Source: Pterobdella sp. o SKG-2022 (taxonomy: Eukaryota; Annelida; Clitellata; Hirudinida; Piscicolidae). From it: a stretch of DNA of 64,000 nt. A program made the position numbers and the translations under genes. Location: positions 11,816,118 through 11,880,117 of the forward strand of contig OZ038320.1 of NCBI GenBank assembly GCA_964035795.1, read 5' to 3'. The notes under the pieces were generated by a model that worked only from the letters and a program-made list of their open reading frames with translations, had not been told where the DNA came from and ran no database searches. This document shows, piece after piece, positions 36,401 to 48,679 of the stretch (position 1 is its first letter; the number at the start of each line of letters is the position of its first letter).

Positions 36401-38773
36401 TATGAAGCAAATGAGATGTATAACCCAACCATCAACCAATGTGTATCTAATTCTAAGAATGACTCTGTCTTCAATAATGTCATAACAATTGATGATGAGA
36501 ATAAGAACAACGCAAACACCCCTATTAATGAGAATAACTTCAACATGATGTCTGAGGGATTGAAGCTCAAGTTATCAAATTTGAATAAAAGAAAACGAAT
36601 TGATGATGAATTTTACATGAAAAACAACAGCAATGTTAATGATAATAAAATGCAACTAGTCAACAATGAAGCCATGAGTAATGAAGGCATTACAAGGATC
36701 AAGATTGAGGGTAATTCTACCGAAGCAAACCCACCATTTGACAACAATAATATGTACATCGATAACAACACCAATATGAAGTTATTCCCTGTTCCATCAC
36801 CTCGTCCTTTTCAAGCATCTTCACATCAAGAATTGCTTGTTACTAGACAAATCAATAGGGCTTACAGTTGTGGTGGTAATAACAATATGGATGATAGTAA
36901 TATTAATAATATTAATAGTGATAGTTTCAATAGTTTTGGTAATAACAATGATAATGCCAGTAATATTACTTTTGGTAGTGGTGAAAACAATAACGATAGT
37001 AAAAATATCTTGGTGAATAATGGTGGCAAGTTTGAAGGTAGTGATGCACGTATGAATGTAGGGACTGCAGTCATCAATGATTCTAAAAGCGTTGATTCAA
37101 AGGTTTATTAACAAATTTTTAATATTTTTAGTCTAGATCATTATATATTCCGAATGTTAAATGTAACTTTTTAATCAAAATCAGACTAAAGGAACTACAA
37201 AGCCGAGGAAACCGAGGAGAAAAAAGAAAGAGGTGAAAAAAGAAAGCAGTTTCACTGACAACATTCCGAGTCCCATGGTAACATCATCATCTTCATTTAA
37301 AAACTTACAAATTTTTAAAATTTTCAAAGTTATATCATTTTTTAATTAAAAAAATTTCTTAGCCATAATTTTAAATTTTCATTTAATTTTACTTTGACGT
37401 ATATGGTATAACTGAATGGTTGGTTTAAAATTATTTTACAGCAAATGCCAGGGTCTGTGGGCAGTGTGGGCAGAGCATCTTCATGCAGTAGTATAAGCAC
37501 ACCCAACTATAACAACAATAATACTCCAAACTATAACAATAACACGCCTGGGTATAGCACCACACCGAACTTTAATCCTCACACACCTACCTACAACACA
37601 CAAAATCCTTCTACTCCTCTTTATAACAACAATTCTATGAGTGCTAATTTCAACAATAACAGTGAAACGTCTACCAACGCTCATCTTTCTAACCTTCCTT
37701 TGAGTAACATTTCAAATCAAAAAAACAAAAATTTTCAGCCGAATACGTTTTTCAACAGCAGTGAAACTCTGCAGCACACAAGTCGACCTCCATCAATAAC
37801 ATCGCTGCCGACCAGTGGGCCTCCATCCAACCTCTCTGTTCACCATGAACATCGTGCCTCTTCTGTTGGTTGCATGAGGTTGAATTCTCCTGTAGTAATG
37901 ACTGAACCTTCCATGACAGCTCCTAAATATAATACCATGTCACAACCAACAACTCCGCACAAATCTGCTAATACAATACAATATCTCCCATCCAACCATC
38001 AAAATTTCAACAACCCTGATAGAAAAGTTGGTGGAGTTTGTAGAGGAATGATGGGCGTAGAGTATTTAAGGGCAGAGGATCGTATGAGGTTAGTTGACCC
38101 TCAGCAAGTGGAAATGAGTGTTAAGGGGTTGAACAGTCTGGTTGAATCTCCTGAGTATTGTCGAGACCCTCAATCATTCCAACATCTCATGACTTCAACA
38201 TCTGGTGATTATAGCCACATGGAAATGGAGGAGAAGATGATGCGCCAAGAGCCTAGAATGATGTATGGAGGCAAGATGGAAAGAATGATTCGAGCAGGAG
38301 GAAATATAGGTGTAATGGTAGAGGATGAGGGTATGAGAGGGAGGATGGATGAAGGTCGGGGTCGTATGATGGAGTTTGCTGGTAAAGAAATGATGTATAG
38401 ACAAGAGATGATGATGAGAGCACAACGGCCATCTTACCAAATGGTGCCTATCAAGCAACCACCACATTTCCAATCTCAGCATTTTCAACCTCAACATTTC
38501 CCTCATCAACAACATTCAATACAAGGCTTCATACCTCAGCAACAGTTTCCACAGCATATGATAATGCGTTCACAAGGCCATCCTCAACTACCACCACACC
38601 CATCATTCCAACAACACCAGCCTCGTATGCTGACTAATACATATGGAGATATGTACTCTCGGAGTGCCACAGAGTTTGTCAACTTACCTTCATCAATGTT
38701 ACCCTCTAAAGCTCCTCCTACCCATTTATACTCCATGCTGCAATCTGGTCGTGTCCCTCAAACACCTATGTAA
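33409..38773 (+). CDS. BCL9: BCL9/Legless Wnt transcription coactivator
   Basis: Seven exons: 33409-33643, 33731-34305, 34467-34628, 35013-35115, 36249-37102, 37185-37277, 37442-38773, phases agreeing. BCL9/Legless bridges beta-catenin to Pygopus in nuclear Wnt signalling. The HD1 region (Pygo-PHD binding) is seen in exon 2: FNFPSEWLNRAADDFKAG, then IDFHLLQPETQHFL, matching the F..xxAxxAA....G...IxFH pattern of human and fly proteins. HD2 (beta-catenin binding) is in exon 4: LLQKRHENLQSLKRIGQKL, against human EQLEHRERSLQTLRDIQ. Exon 6 is a basic patch (KPRKPRRKKKEVKK), a likely nuclear localisation signal. The remainder is low-complexity, Asn-, Gln- and Pro-rich, as in the family, with MPGSVGSVG opening the last exon. 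About 1.1 kb in intron 4 is a foldback repeat and flanks. The start at 33409 gives a basic MPKRKHEMDD. Confidence 0.83.
35225..35925. repeat. Long foldback repeat in BCL9 intron
   Basis: Left arm (about 35231-35520) and right arm (about 35640-35925) are inverted copies: AACTGGGGTTGACAGCAG and GGCCTAG at the left recur as their complements CAACCCCAGTTACTGGG and CCTAGG at the right. The centre carries GCAGTTTAACGTCATGCCCA. Single-arm or related copies are at 6420-6800 and 57735-58325. No coding potential, so likely a non-autonomous element. Confidence 0.75.
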
Positions 38774-40111
38774 TTATTTATTCTCATGAAACTTTTTGTT
38801 GGAACCTTAATTATCGTTTATTATTTTTTTTATAATAATATTAATTAAAATTACTTTTTTTGGTATTCTCTTCATATTTGTTTTAGATAGTTTGAAGCTT
38901 TATTTCATTTTAAAGATATTTTTGTGATATTATGAGTTTTCATTTTCATGTTTCAAGATAATTAAAATATTTGATTTTCAATATTTTACAGTTTTTATTA
39001 CTAATTTAAATAATTTTAAAATTTTTTAGATATTTATTCACTGAAATCGTGGAAACCATTGCTTTTCACATAAATTGATACATGATAAAAAATGTCTGAA
39101 TCTCAATACGAATTTCTAAGTCGCCTTAACAAAAACTCTTTCAAAACGTTGTTATTTCTATTACTGCCTTAAAATTTTATTGAGTTGAAAGTCTCTTTAT
39201 TATTTATTTATTTATTCAAAATCTCTAATGAGTTAAAAGCCTTATTTTGATGTATTATCAAAATTTCAATGTTTAAATATGCAATTATGTGTTGTTTTAT
39301 ATTTTACTTTGTATATATGTGTTTAAAAATTATTTTTATTGCATTTGCGTTTCAGAGGCACTTAAATGAGTTAAAATTTCAAGTAAAGCTTTTCTGAGCC
39401 TTTTTCATACTGTCAAGTGATACATATATGTGAACATATCATTTTGGCATTTTGATATTCTTTCAAGTTTTAATAAATTCATAATTTTTATTTTTGATTT
39501 TAATATGAAAATACCTCTAATTTTAAATCTTTAGTCATATCGTAAATTCAGAACTTTGTGTAAAACCTCTGGCTTTAAAATAAATGAACTTTTTGAGACT
39601 GAACTTCCTACATGTAATCTTATTATCCTTATAAAAACTGGACGATAATCTTAAATGATAGTTTCATGAAATATTTAGTAAAACTGTATTACATAGTCTT
39701 ATAGAATGATAACATTTTTTCATAGTTGGCCCAAAGCTCTTTAAATTTAAAATTTAAAGTTAAGCTCTCTTCGTAAGAATCTAATTACATTTTAATATAG
39801 CTTCCAGCCGCTTGCTCGAAGCCTCCTTTTCGTTATCGTTTTAAAATGTATTCTTAAATTCTGAATTTAATATCTTGTTTAATAGAGTTTTTCAAGACTT
39901 TTGTCAATTATTTTTGTTTTTATAATCTGCGATATTGTACGGTTTTTCAAGAAAAATGAATCGATATTTGATAGAAGCTTATTTTGAAAGAAATTTTTGT
40001 CAAGTCTATTATTTTGTGTACTTTTTATGTAATTCAAAATTGAACTGTAGCATGTAATCTGCAATAACCTCTGCATCGATTATTCTGACTGCATATTTTA
40101 CAACCATAAAA
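38774..40111. other. Intergenic between BCL9 and CRTC
   Basis: Contains the BCL9 3' untranslated region and the CRTC promoter. AT-rich with several AATAAA-like and ATTTA motifs. No coding block or recognised repeat was seen. Confidence 0.55.
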
Positions 40112-43100
40112 ATGTCGAATCCTCGAAAATTTAGTGAAAAAATAGCCTTACATTCTCAAAAACAAGCAGAAGGCACAGCTGCTTTTGAAGCTATTATGAA
40201 GGAAGTTTCCAGCACTACGAAGGTATGTTTAGTTTGGCATCAGAACCTAATCATTCCTATTATATCAACTATGAGTAATAAACGCTTTTTAATTCAGATA
40301 GTTTTTTTCAAATATTTTATTCAAATTCAACAGGCTGCTTTAGCAAGAAAAATAGCTAACAAACAACATCAACAACAATTACTTTCACAACAAAACCACC
40401 ATATTGCTAATGAATCTCAGCAGCCTCAACACCCACAAGATCCACCATCATTACCAAACTCTTTTGTTTATAACTCAGGGCAACATCTTATTAGACAAGA
40501 ACCAATTGCTTATAAAGGACAGAGTTTACCAAATGTTAATCAAATGGTCAACAAGCCTATTGATCTCAAAGTAGAATTATTTAATGCAAAACATGGCTGA
40601 TTTTTTACAAAATCTACATATAATTGACAGATGGCACTGACCAGCTTGGAGAACATAAAGCATGAAGTGTTAGGAAGGAGAGCCTCATCTTCCTCATCGA
40701 GGTTTCATATACGTTACTTCCATTAATATAATTTTTTTTCATTTTAATGTAATGATGAGCTTTTATTAAAAGAAGTTTGATAAAATATAATAGCCTGAAT
40801 CAAATAGTAAGGTTAAAAAACACAAAGTATTTATTATAAAAAGGACATGAAGCTTTTTATAAGACTAGCTTACATTTTCAAGTTATAAACTAGTCTTACA
40901 AAAAGCTTTGTGTCTTCTTTATAATAAATACTTTGTGTTTGTTGACTTTACTATACAAAATGAAGTTGATTTTTTAATAATCTACATTAGAAAATTGATT
41001 TTGAGATGACCTAATATCAATGGCAAATATAATGAACTATTATTAGGTTAATGCTCAAAAATTATTTTCATTATATTAAGTTAAATTCAAATCAATTTGA
41101 AGATTCTAAGACATAGTTTAAAAGATTTAATACATTGATTTTTAATGCAACATAACATACAGCAACATTCACCAGTACATTACTAATATCTCTGAGACAT
41201 TGTAGTGAATTTTGTATAAGTATAGAAAATGCTTCAAAAATGCTCTCAATGAATGGAAAATCAAAAAAATTCATACATATGTTTAAAAATAGATAACAGT
41301 ATTTCATAAATCTATATACAGTAAAATTTTATAAATTTTTTGAAAATTATCTCAAATGACTTGGGGTTTTTTTAAGAATGAAGCATGATTGAATCACATG
41401 CATTTAATGCTACAGATGTGTGGACAAGTTAATGAATAGAGTGAACAAAGAGCGAAGCAGTAGTCAACCTCGAAAACATCCATCCATCTCTCGACATGTA
41501 GTTACCCTCATTGCTTTTAGGATGGATATATTAATTGATTTTATAAGCATTTTACTTCAAATCTAACTACTTTTTTCTTACTTTTAAATTCAAAAAGTTA
41601 ATTCACAATAGGAAGAAAAAATTGCATTGGTAATACCACAAAAAATTAAATTCACTTATTTTTATTCTATTATTTAGATTTTGAGCAGTCTTCAATAAAG
41701 TTAGTAACTCTTATGGCAACCTCATTACAACAAACAGAGAGAAAGATCTCCTTATGGCTCCATATACCTTTCACCCCCTGTGGACCCTAGCTGGAGGAGG
41801 TTGGTGTCCATGTCTCGCAGTTTTGAATGTACATTAAAGCATACAACGCTGTTATAAAGCGTTTTATTGATTGACTTTATTTAATCCTTTCATTGATTCA
41901 TTTTTTTTATTTTTCTATTTATTTGTTCATTCATTGGCACATCCAAGCATATAAACCTGCAGAGTGAGCAGTGATTCAGCCATCCATCACAATGTGGCTG
42001 CTGGTCATTCAAAGTCTGCATCCAGGGTGCTCATCAACCAACAACATGGTAAGTGTCTGGTTTAGATTGTATGCAAGTGCTGCATACAAAAGCCTCAGGA
42101 TTGAGAAAGTAAAGTGAACTGTGGTTTTTGGGTTTTGGTATATTTTTATCATAGAAATTTTTTGTTTGATAAGCCTAAAGTGTGGAAATAATGTATTAAT
42201 TTTGTTTTTAAGTTTGATTAATATCTATATTATAATATGTTTTATTAATAAATATTCTATAATATTCCATGAACAGTGACATCTAGCGACAACGTAATGG
42301 TATGTTTGACAGAAAAGCAACTGGGATTGTTACAACAACAGCAGGTAGCTTCATCTGATGACGTGGTTAGTGCTGCTTTTGTTCTCGTTGTATGTACCTC
42401 TTGAGTCATGTTTCATCTCTTTACTACAAATGGTACCAAATGTTTTATGATGATCATCATATAGAGATTTTCATTATTTCTTATAGATAATGTATGAAAT
42501 ATCACATTTATAAACATAATAAGAAGCTTCTAAAAGGTTTTGATATTTGAAAATGTTACAATGTTAACAAACAGCTTCGTACTTTATAATATAAATTATT
42601 GGTGCCCAAAATTTTTTTGATTTTTTTGTTGACCCAAGAAAAGCATTTAATTAATAATTCTCCACAGAATAGTGGAAGACCGAGGTCATGTGATGTGCCT
42701 GGCATCAAGTATATGCGTTGTGTATTTATGTTTTATTTAATTGTGGATTTTAGTGGTGTTATTTTTGTTTTTTGTTTGTTAATTATTTCATCACCAATAT
42801 AATAAACCATCACAGCATCTACCCATCTGAACTAGCCTATGACAACAATATTGCCTATGCCATAGCATTTCAGCAACAACAACAGCAGGGAAAATTATTT
42901 TTTAATAACAATAGTGGTTACTTTAGTACTAACAACAATGGAAGTTCATCTTTGCCAAACCTTCCTAATAACCTTAATAAAAAGTTTGCTTCATCAAAAA
43001 CTTCATCATTCAATAACGCGACCAACAACACAAACCACTCAAATCTATCAAAGCTTTGTTCTATACTAATACAACAAGACACACTGACTGAAGACAACGT

Positions 43101-45463
43101 AGACAATTTGGCGGAGTATGATGTACTCATGGATGCTGACAGTGATGTACTTATCTCTTATCTTTTTTAGTAGTTAATAACTTAACCATAAGCATTCACA
43201 AAATTATTATAAATTGAAGCTTTTAATGTTTGATTTTACTTTTTTACATTTTTTAGTAGCCTATAGAACTATTTTTTACCATATAAAAATACCTGAAAAT
43301 TTTGGCAAAATACTATTACAAATATGCTTTCAGATATCTTCCTCAAGTGCTCAGTTGTTTGCAAACAACTCATCATACTTCAAACCTCAACAAAACACTC
43401 AGCGCCAAACACACCAGCCATGCTATTCCAATGAATCATCAGCACTTTCTTCAAACATTCCTTTTTCTAAACCTGATTATCATAATCATCTTTATCAAAT
43501 GCTTATAGCTGAAGATTCCAATAGTGATTCTCAACAAATGTTGTTACAATATCAAAAAATGTTGCAAAGTCAACAGCAAGCGCCACAACAGATAACTCAG
43601 CACAATACTCCTTTACAAAACATTTTGGTCACTCCACAACTCACACTACAACAGCCAATCACTGGAAACTTTTTTGCGGTTTGAACTTCAATTTTTCGAA
43701 TTTTTTTGCCAGTGTCGTTCTATGAAGCTTTTCAATGAATTTTAACAATGTTCTCTTTTATAGAATTCATCTATATAGGCTATCTAGATTTGTCAACCTT
43801 AATGTCGATTATTCGTAAATAACGTTTTTAAACTATGAGTAATAAATTTTTGTTATAGTGAAATGATACTAAGACCGATAAGGGTATACGATATAATATA
43901 TTATATATAATTCAACTGATTTTTTGATTTCATAGATAATCGTTTTTTGAAGTTCAAATTTTATTTTATAATGCTAAGTCATTTAGAATCGTGTCTACTC
44001 ATTGTTAAAAATTTTATTGCTTGTATACGACATGGTCTTTCATTTGAAAGGATATTTTAATATTTGGCCTTTAAATACTCCTTGGATTTATGCTTGAAAG
44101 TTATTTGCTCAAATTGAAAATTTTTTTTACTAGACTACTTCAAAGTCGGTTTATTATCAGCTCCATATATCAGAAAGTTTAATTTTTATATTTCAATAAA
44201 TTTGAACTTCATTTTATTTATAATTACAGCATCAACAAAGCCCCAAACATTCAAAGACTTCAGCTGCTAAAATTGGTGATGGCTTGTTGGCGCAAGCAGC
44301 TTCAATGCAACAAAAAGCTGTTTTTACAGCTGTTGCTCATTCAGAACAACTATTACAACAACAACTTATACAGCAACATCTTGCAGCTAAGAGAGGTAAC
44401 AGTTATTTTTGTTTATACACGTTTGAGCATTTCACATGCTCGCCACATGTAAATGTGTTATTTTTCATTAATATTATTTATCGATGCAGAGAACCAAGAT
44501 CCTCCTCCAGAAAATCAACAACAACAAACTTCTTTGCAAAAAAAATTCCAAGAAATATCAATGGTAATTTTATAAAAAATATTTTTGAAAATAATTTTAC
44601 ACGATAGATGTCTAAATACTGAAATGCTGTTTGTTTCACAGAGTGCCAAGCAGGGTTCAGAGTTGCAAGCATTACTTCAAGGGGATAGGAAAATTATTTT
44701 CTTGCCTAATAATGATAATAACAATAATAAATATAATAACGATACAAATTTAAATAGTTTTAAATCCAACATTGTAGATAACATGAATAAAAACTTCAAA
44801 TATAACAATGACAATAATCTCAAAATAATATATAATACAGCTAACTTCAATAATATTTTTAACAACACTGATAATAATAATAACGAAAACATCAAAAACA
44901 ATGGCAAAACAGCGACAAAACAAGATTCATTCAGCGATATTGATCCGGATATTTTTCTTACTGGTAGTTAATGCCATTTTTTATTCAATTACCAAAAAAT
45001 TACTATCATACTTTATATGTATTTTTTATTTAGCTGTATTTTAATATCTTAAATTTGACTATTTTAGTAATATTGTACAAATTTGATCTTTCAAAACGAA
45101 TTTAACTAAAGCATAAACACGACTTTGATCACAGCAGAAGAAATCGCACATTACGCTTCAAAATTGCTCGAGGAGGACTTAAAGAAAACTGACGTCATAG
45201 ATGCTTCATTGTTGCTGGGAGGTCGTGCTGATGAGACAATGGATAACGAAAATAGTGATACGGTGACAAGAGGGAAGCTACAGAGAGAAGACAATTCATT
45301 AGAGGAGTGCAAGGATACGTTGAATATATTGTCGTATATCAACAACGAGGATGATGCTCTGCAACTGGACCCCCTGGAGGTGGAGGAACTACAGATGCTG
45401 GCAGATTCGACCATCTTCGCTGACCCTGCCACTGAAGACTCTTTCCGCCTCGATAGACCATGA
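40112..45463 (+). CDS. CRTC: CREB-regulated transcription coactivator (CRTC/TORC)
   Basis: Exons 40112-40222, 40334-40570, 40631-40701, 41416-41497, 41738-41799, 41963-42048, 42277-42365, 42668-42708, 42816-43146, 43334-43678, 44230-44395, 44490-44563, 44642-44963, 45135-45463. CRTCs are cAMP- and Ca-controlled partners of CREB, held in the cytoplasm by SIK phosphorylation and 14-3-3. The CREB-binding domain is [20 protein letters not shown], followed by SLPNVNQM. Regulatory sites conserved with vertebrates: [11 protein letters not shown] (CRTC1 Ser64-70 region), [20 protein letters not shown] continuing SAIHH (the Ser171-type SIK site), and [11 protein letters not shown] joined across an intron to NIYPSE. 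The middle is Gln- and Asn-rich. The C-terminal activation domain ends [14 protein letters not shown], almost identical to human. The gene is complete. Confidence 0.93.
40820..40939. repeat. Hairpin element in CRTC intron
   Basis: Inverted arms AACACAAAGTATTTATTATA ... with AAGCTTTTTATAAGACTAGCTTACATTTTC at the left and its near complement at the right, around a short loop near 40885. Same motif set as the 58-kb hairpin. It lies between the exons at 40701 and 41416. Confidence 0.75.
42520..42600. repeat. Diverged hairpin element in CRTC intron
   Basis: AGAAGCTTCTAAAAGG at the left, GAAAATGTTACAATGTTAAC in the middle and CAGCTTCGTACTTTAT at the right resemble the arms of the hairpin at 2197-2370 (GAAAATGTTACGTTGATAAC). 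Heavily diverged. Confidence 0.45.
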
Positions 45464-47200
45464 TACGACGTCTTTTTTGTTGTTTCGTTAGCCTTTGTAA
45501 CGTTTTTAATGATATTGTTACAGATTTTTATTCGTTTTTACCCGGCTTGTTTTAGCATTATTAACGTCATTTATTGGCTTTTAACATTGACTCTTTCAAA
45601 TAATTGTTCCTTTATTTTCGCAAATGAGCTTTAAATTTATTTTCATAAGATCCATTACGATCTCATCTTGACGATTCATCTCGTTTTGAAAATGTTAATA
45701 TTCTTTGAATTGTTCAACTTTGTTTTGTTGCACCATTGCTAGTCATTGTTATCTGACATTAACAAAATAATATTTATATATATTTTATAAAAATCGATTC
45801 AATTTTTTATTCAAACATTCACTATGACACCAACACTCATTGTTATCGTTATACTAGTCATTTTCACTTAATAACAAAAGTATTGTCATCGTCCGATCAT
45901 CTTTATCTTTCAATGTTGCTATCGTTTTCATCACTTTTTATCTCTGTTCATACAAAATTGCGTAATATTATATATGAAGGATTTTAGCGTGTTGGTTGTT
46001 AGAGTCATTTTAAATCCATTGCTGTGAATTTTATCACTTCCTATTGTTTCTTGTTGTCAATCGGAGCCATTGGCTCTTTCTTTTTAACTTTAGTGTTAGC
46101 TCAATTGTCATCACCCTCCCAATAAAGCGATATCGACCCATAATCATTAGTTAGTGATAAAACGTGTCATCAGAATACATCATGTTAATCAACTTTTTTA
46201 TCACAATTTTTTAAATTTTACCACAATATTAAATTATGCTCAACGTAATGTACATCTTATGTAACATCAAGTAACACCCATAACATTGTATTTTCATTGT
46301 TGTTCTTAAACTCTTTATCAATGTCCATTTTAACGTTTATTTCTATCGCGTCTCAATTGTATAAAAAAATTATTAATAAATCCTTTAACATCTCAGTTTT
46401 TTAACTCGGTTTTTGCTTCTTTATCGAACTTAAATGTAGAATATTGAATTAAATTAAGTATGCATATTTATAACCTCAAAGTCTACTGACAGTCGCCAAC
46501 CTCACCTACGAATAACTACATTTAAATGCTTGTAAAACTCTCTTATAAAACTGAAGTTTATTTTGAGCAAAAAAAAAACATTTACTCCATAAGCGTTACT
46601 TCATTAAGATGATAGACCCAGAAGTAACTTGAAAAACTTACGAAGAATTTGAAACTTTATTTTTTGCATTCTGACAAACTAATTCTTTTTTGGCGATGTT
46701 TACGTTATTATTGACAAAATCCAACATGAATTAAAAGAAAAAAGAGTTGAAAACGGCTATTGACAAAACTTGGATACTCACCATTTTTGGAACTTAAATT
46801 TTAAGACTTCCCCAATGTGCCTTGCAACAAAAAACATTGTTTCAATTGAGTATGTGCAGTGAGGTTAGGACCTCATAACTTTTAAAACTAACCTTTCATC
46901 AGGCCCAAGAAAAAACCTTTGTTCATGAATGGGAACATTAGAACATCGGCATACAAGAACACATACGTTTGCACACGAAAATGTACTCACTGATTAGTCA
47001 ACAGTTTTAAAGAAAGTTGTATTAAAGGCTTAACTGTCTCAACTGTACCATCATATAGATCAACGAAATTTTCAAGAAAATGCGTCTATTTCATGGCAAA
47101 TGCTTGTAACAGCCATACGACTCCAAGAAAATTAGGGGTTGTCAGAGTAGAAAATGAACCAAAAGGCTCTATTTCATAGTAAAAAAATAAGCCATTTTTA
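45464..47200. other. CRTC 3' flank; no gene seen
   Basis: AT-rich sequence with many ATTTTT and TAATAAA motifs, probably including the CRTC 3' untranslated region. I see no coding block before the LINE relic that starts near 47200. Confidence 0.5.
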
Positions 47201-48545
47201 CTTAAAACCCGAATAGGCAATATTCACAAGATATATCCATTTCATTAAAGTTCATCATCATCATTGTTTTGGGTCTGTTTTCCTGGGTTGAACGTTTAGT
47301 TTTGTTTAGTTTTGCCTCTTGCATCCTTGGGAGCATAGGGCTGCAACAACACTCCTCCAACGTACTCGGTTCTGGCTGGTCCTCTTCAGCTCGGCCCACG
47401 TCATTCCGGTAGCTTTTGCTTCTGCCTCGATGTTTTTCCGCCAAGTCTGCTCAGGTTGGCTAACTTTTCTCTTCCCTTGTGGGTTCCAGTCCAAGGCCTG
47501 TTTAGTGATGTTGGCAACAGGCTTGCTTAGTTTATGACTTATCCATCCCCATTTTCACTTCTTCATTTCCGTCTCCACTATAACTTGTTTTGTCTTGTTC
47601 CAAAGTTCTTCGTTGGAAACAACTTCTGGCCCTCTGATGCTCAGAATGTTTCTTAGGCATCGGTTCGTGAAGGTCTGCAGCTTGTGGGTGATGCTATTTG
47701 TCACTCGCCACGTCTCTGAGCCATAGAATAGAACAGATTTCACATTAGTGTTAAAAATCCTGATCTTATTGTGGACTGAGAGGGCTTTCGATCTCCAGAT
47801 TTTTCTAAGGGTGGTGAAAACGTGTCTTGCTTTGTTGATGCGGCTCTTGATGTCTTCGTCTGTTTCTCCATCTTTGCTGACAACATTCATTGCACAAGTA
47901 GAAAAACTTGTCAACCTTTTTAATTTCCTCGTGATGTAGTTTCACTGGATTTTGGTTTTTGTTGTTGACTCTCATGACCTTTGTCTTCCCAGTATTGATT
48001 TGAAGCTCTGTTTATTCAGCTTCCTGTGCCACACGACATAGTTTCTTTTGCGCACCTTGCTGCTTGTGGGAAAGAAAGCTTCTGTCATCTGCGAAGTCTA
48101 GGTCTTCCAGCTGTTGAAGGTCCACTGGATGCCTGTTTTTTGATTTGCTGTGGACTGCCTCATGACCCAATCAACCACCATAAGGAAAATGGCCGGTGAG
48201 AGCAAACAGCCTTGACGGACGCCAAGTTGCACGCTGAAAAGTTCCGTTAGTTTTCCGTCGTGGATCATTTGACAGGTAGCGTCTTTGTACATTTGCTGGT
48301 TGATGTTTATAAACTTTGGTGGAAAGCCGTAGTAGTGCATCAGTCTAGAGATGATATCTTGGTCAACACTGTCAAAAGCTTTTCGAAAGCCGAAGAAGAC
48401 TGCGTACAGAGGGATTTGCCACTCGACGGACTGCTCGATGATGATGTGCATGGTTGCAATGTGATCCGTGCATGAGCGATTTTGTCGGAAGCCTGCTTGT
48501 TCATCCCGAAGTGTTTAGTCCAAGGCGGTTTTCAGACATTTTGTA
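47200..48545 (-). mobile_element. 5'-truncated LINE (reverse transcriptase and C-terminus)
   Basis: Read from 48545 downward on the minus strand: EQAGFRQNRSCTDHIAT, FFGFRKAFDSVDQDIISRL, KLTELFSVQLGVRQGCLLSP, then after decay the C-terminal part SVLFYGSETWRVTNSITHKL (near 47720) and VSQPEQTWRKNIEAEAKATG followed by RVRWRSVVAALCSQG near 47310-47460. The YADD region falls in a broken stretch. The order and the YGSETW block mark a LINE of the type often misannotated as craniofacial development protein. Base composition is near 45% GC, above the host. Confidence 0.85.
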
Positions 48546-48679
48546 TTCTAATGCTACTCTTGTCAGTTGCGATAAGGCACTCTTTACATAAGAACTTAGA
48601 CTGGCCATTCATTACAACAGATTTTCACCCAGCCGTCATGGCTTCAACCTTGCCGCTGGACAACAAAAGATTTGCCTAA

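Noticed and set aside
36862..37684. Minus-strand frames opposite the BCL9 exons (67-71 codons)
   Set aside because: Shadows of the Asn-rich coding exons; the plus-strand reading carries the family features.
44677..44907. Leu/Ser-rich minus-strand frame of 76 codons
   Set aside because: Antisense of the Asn-rich CRTC exon at 44642-44963.
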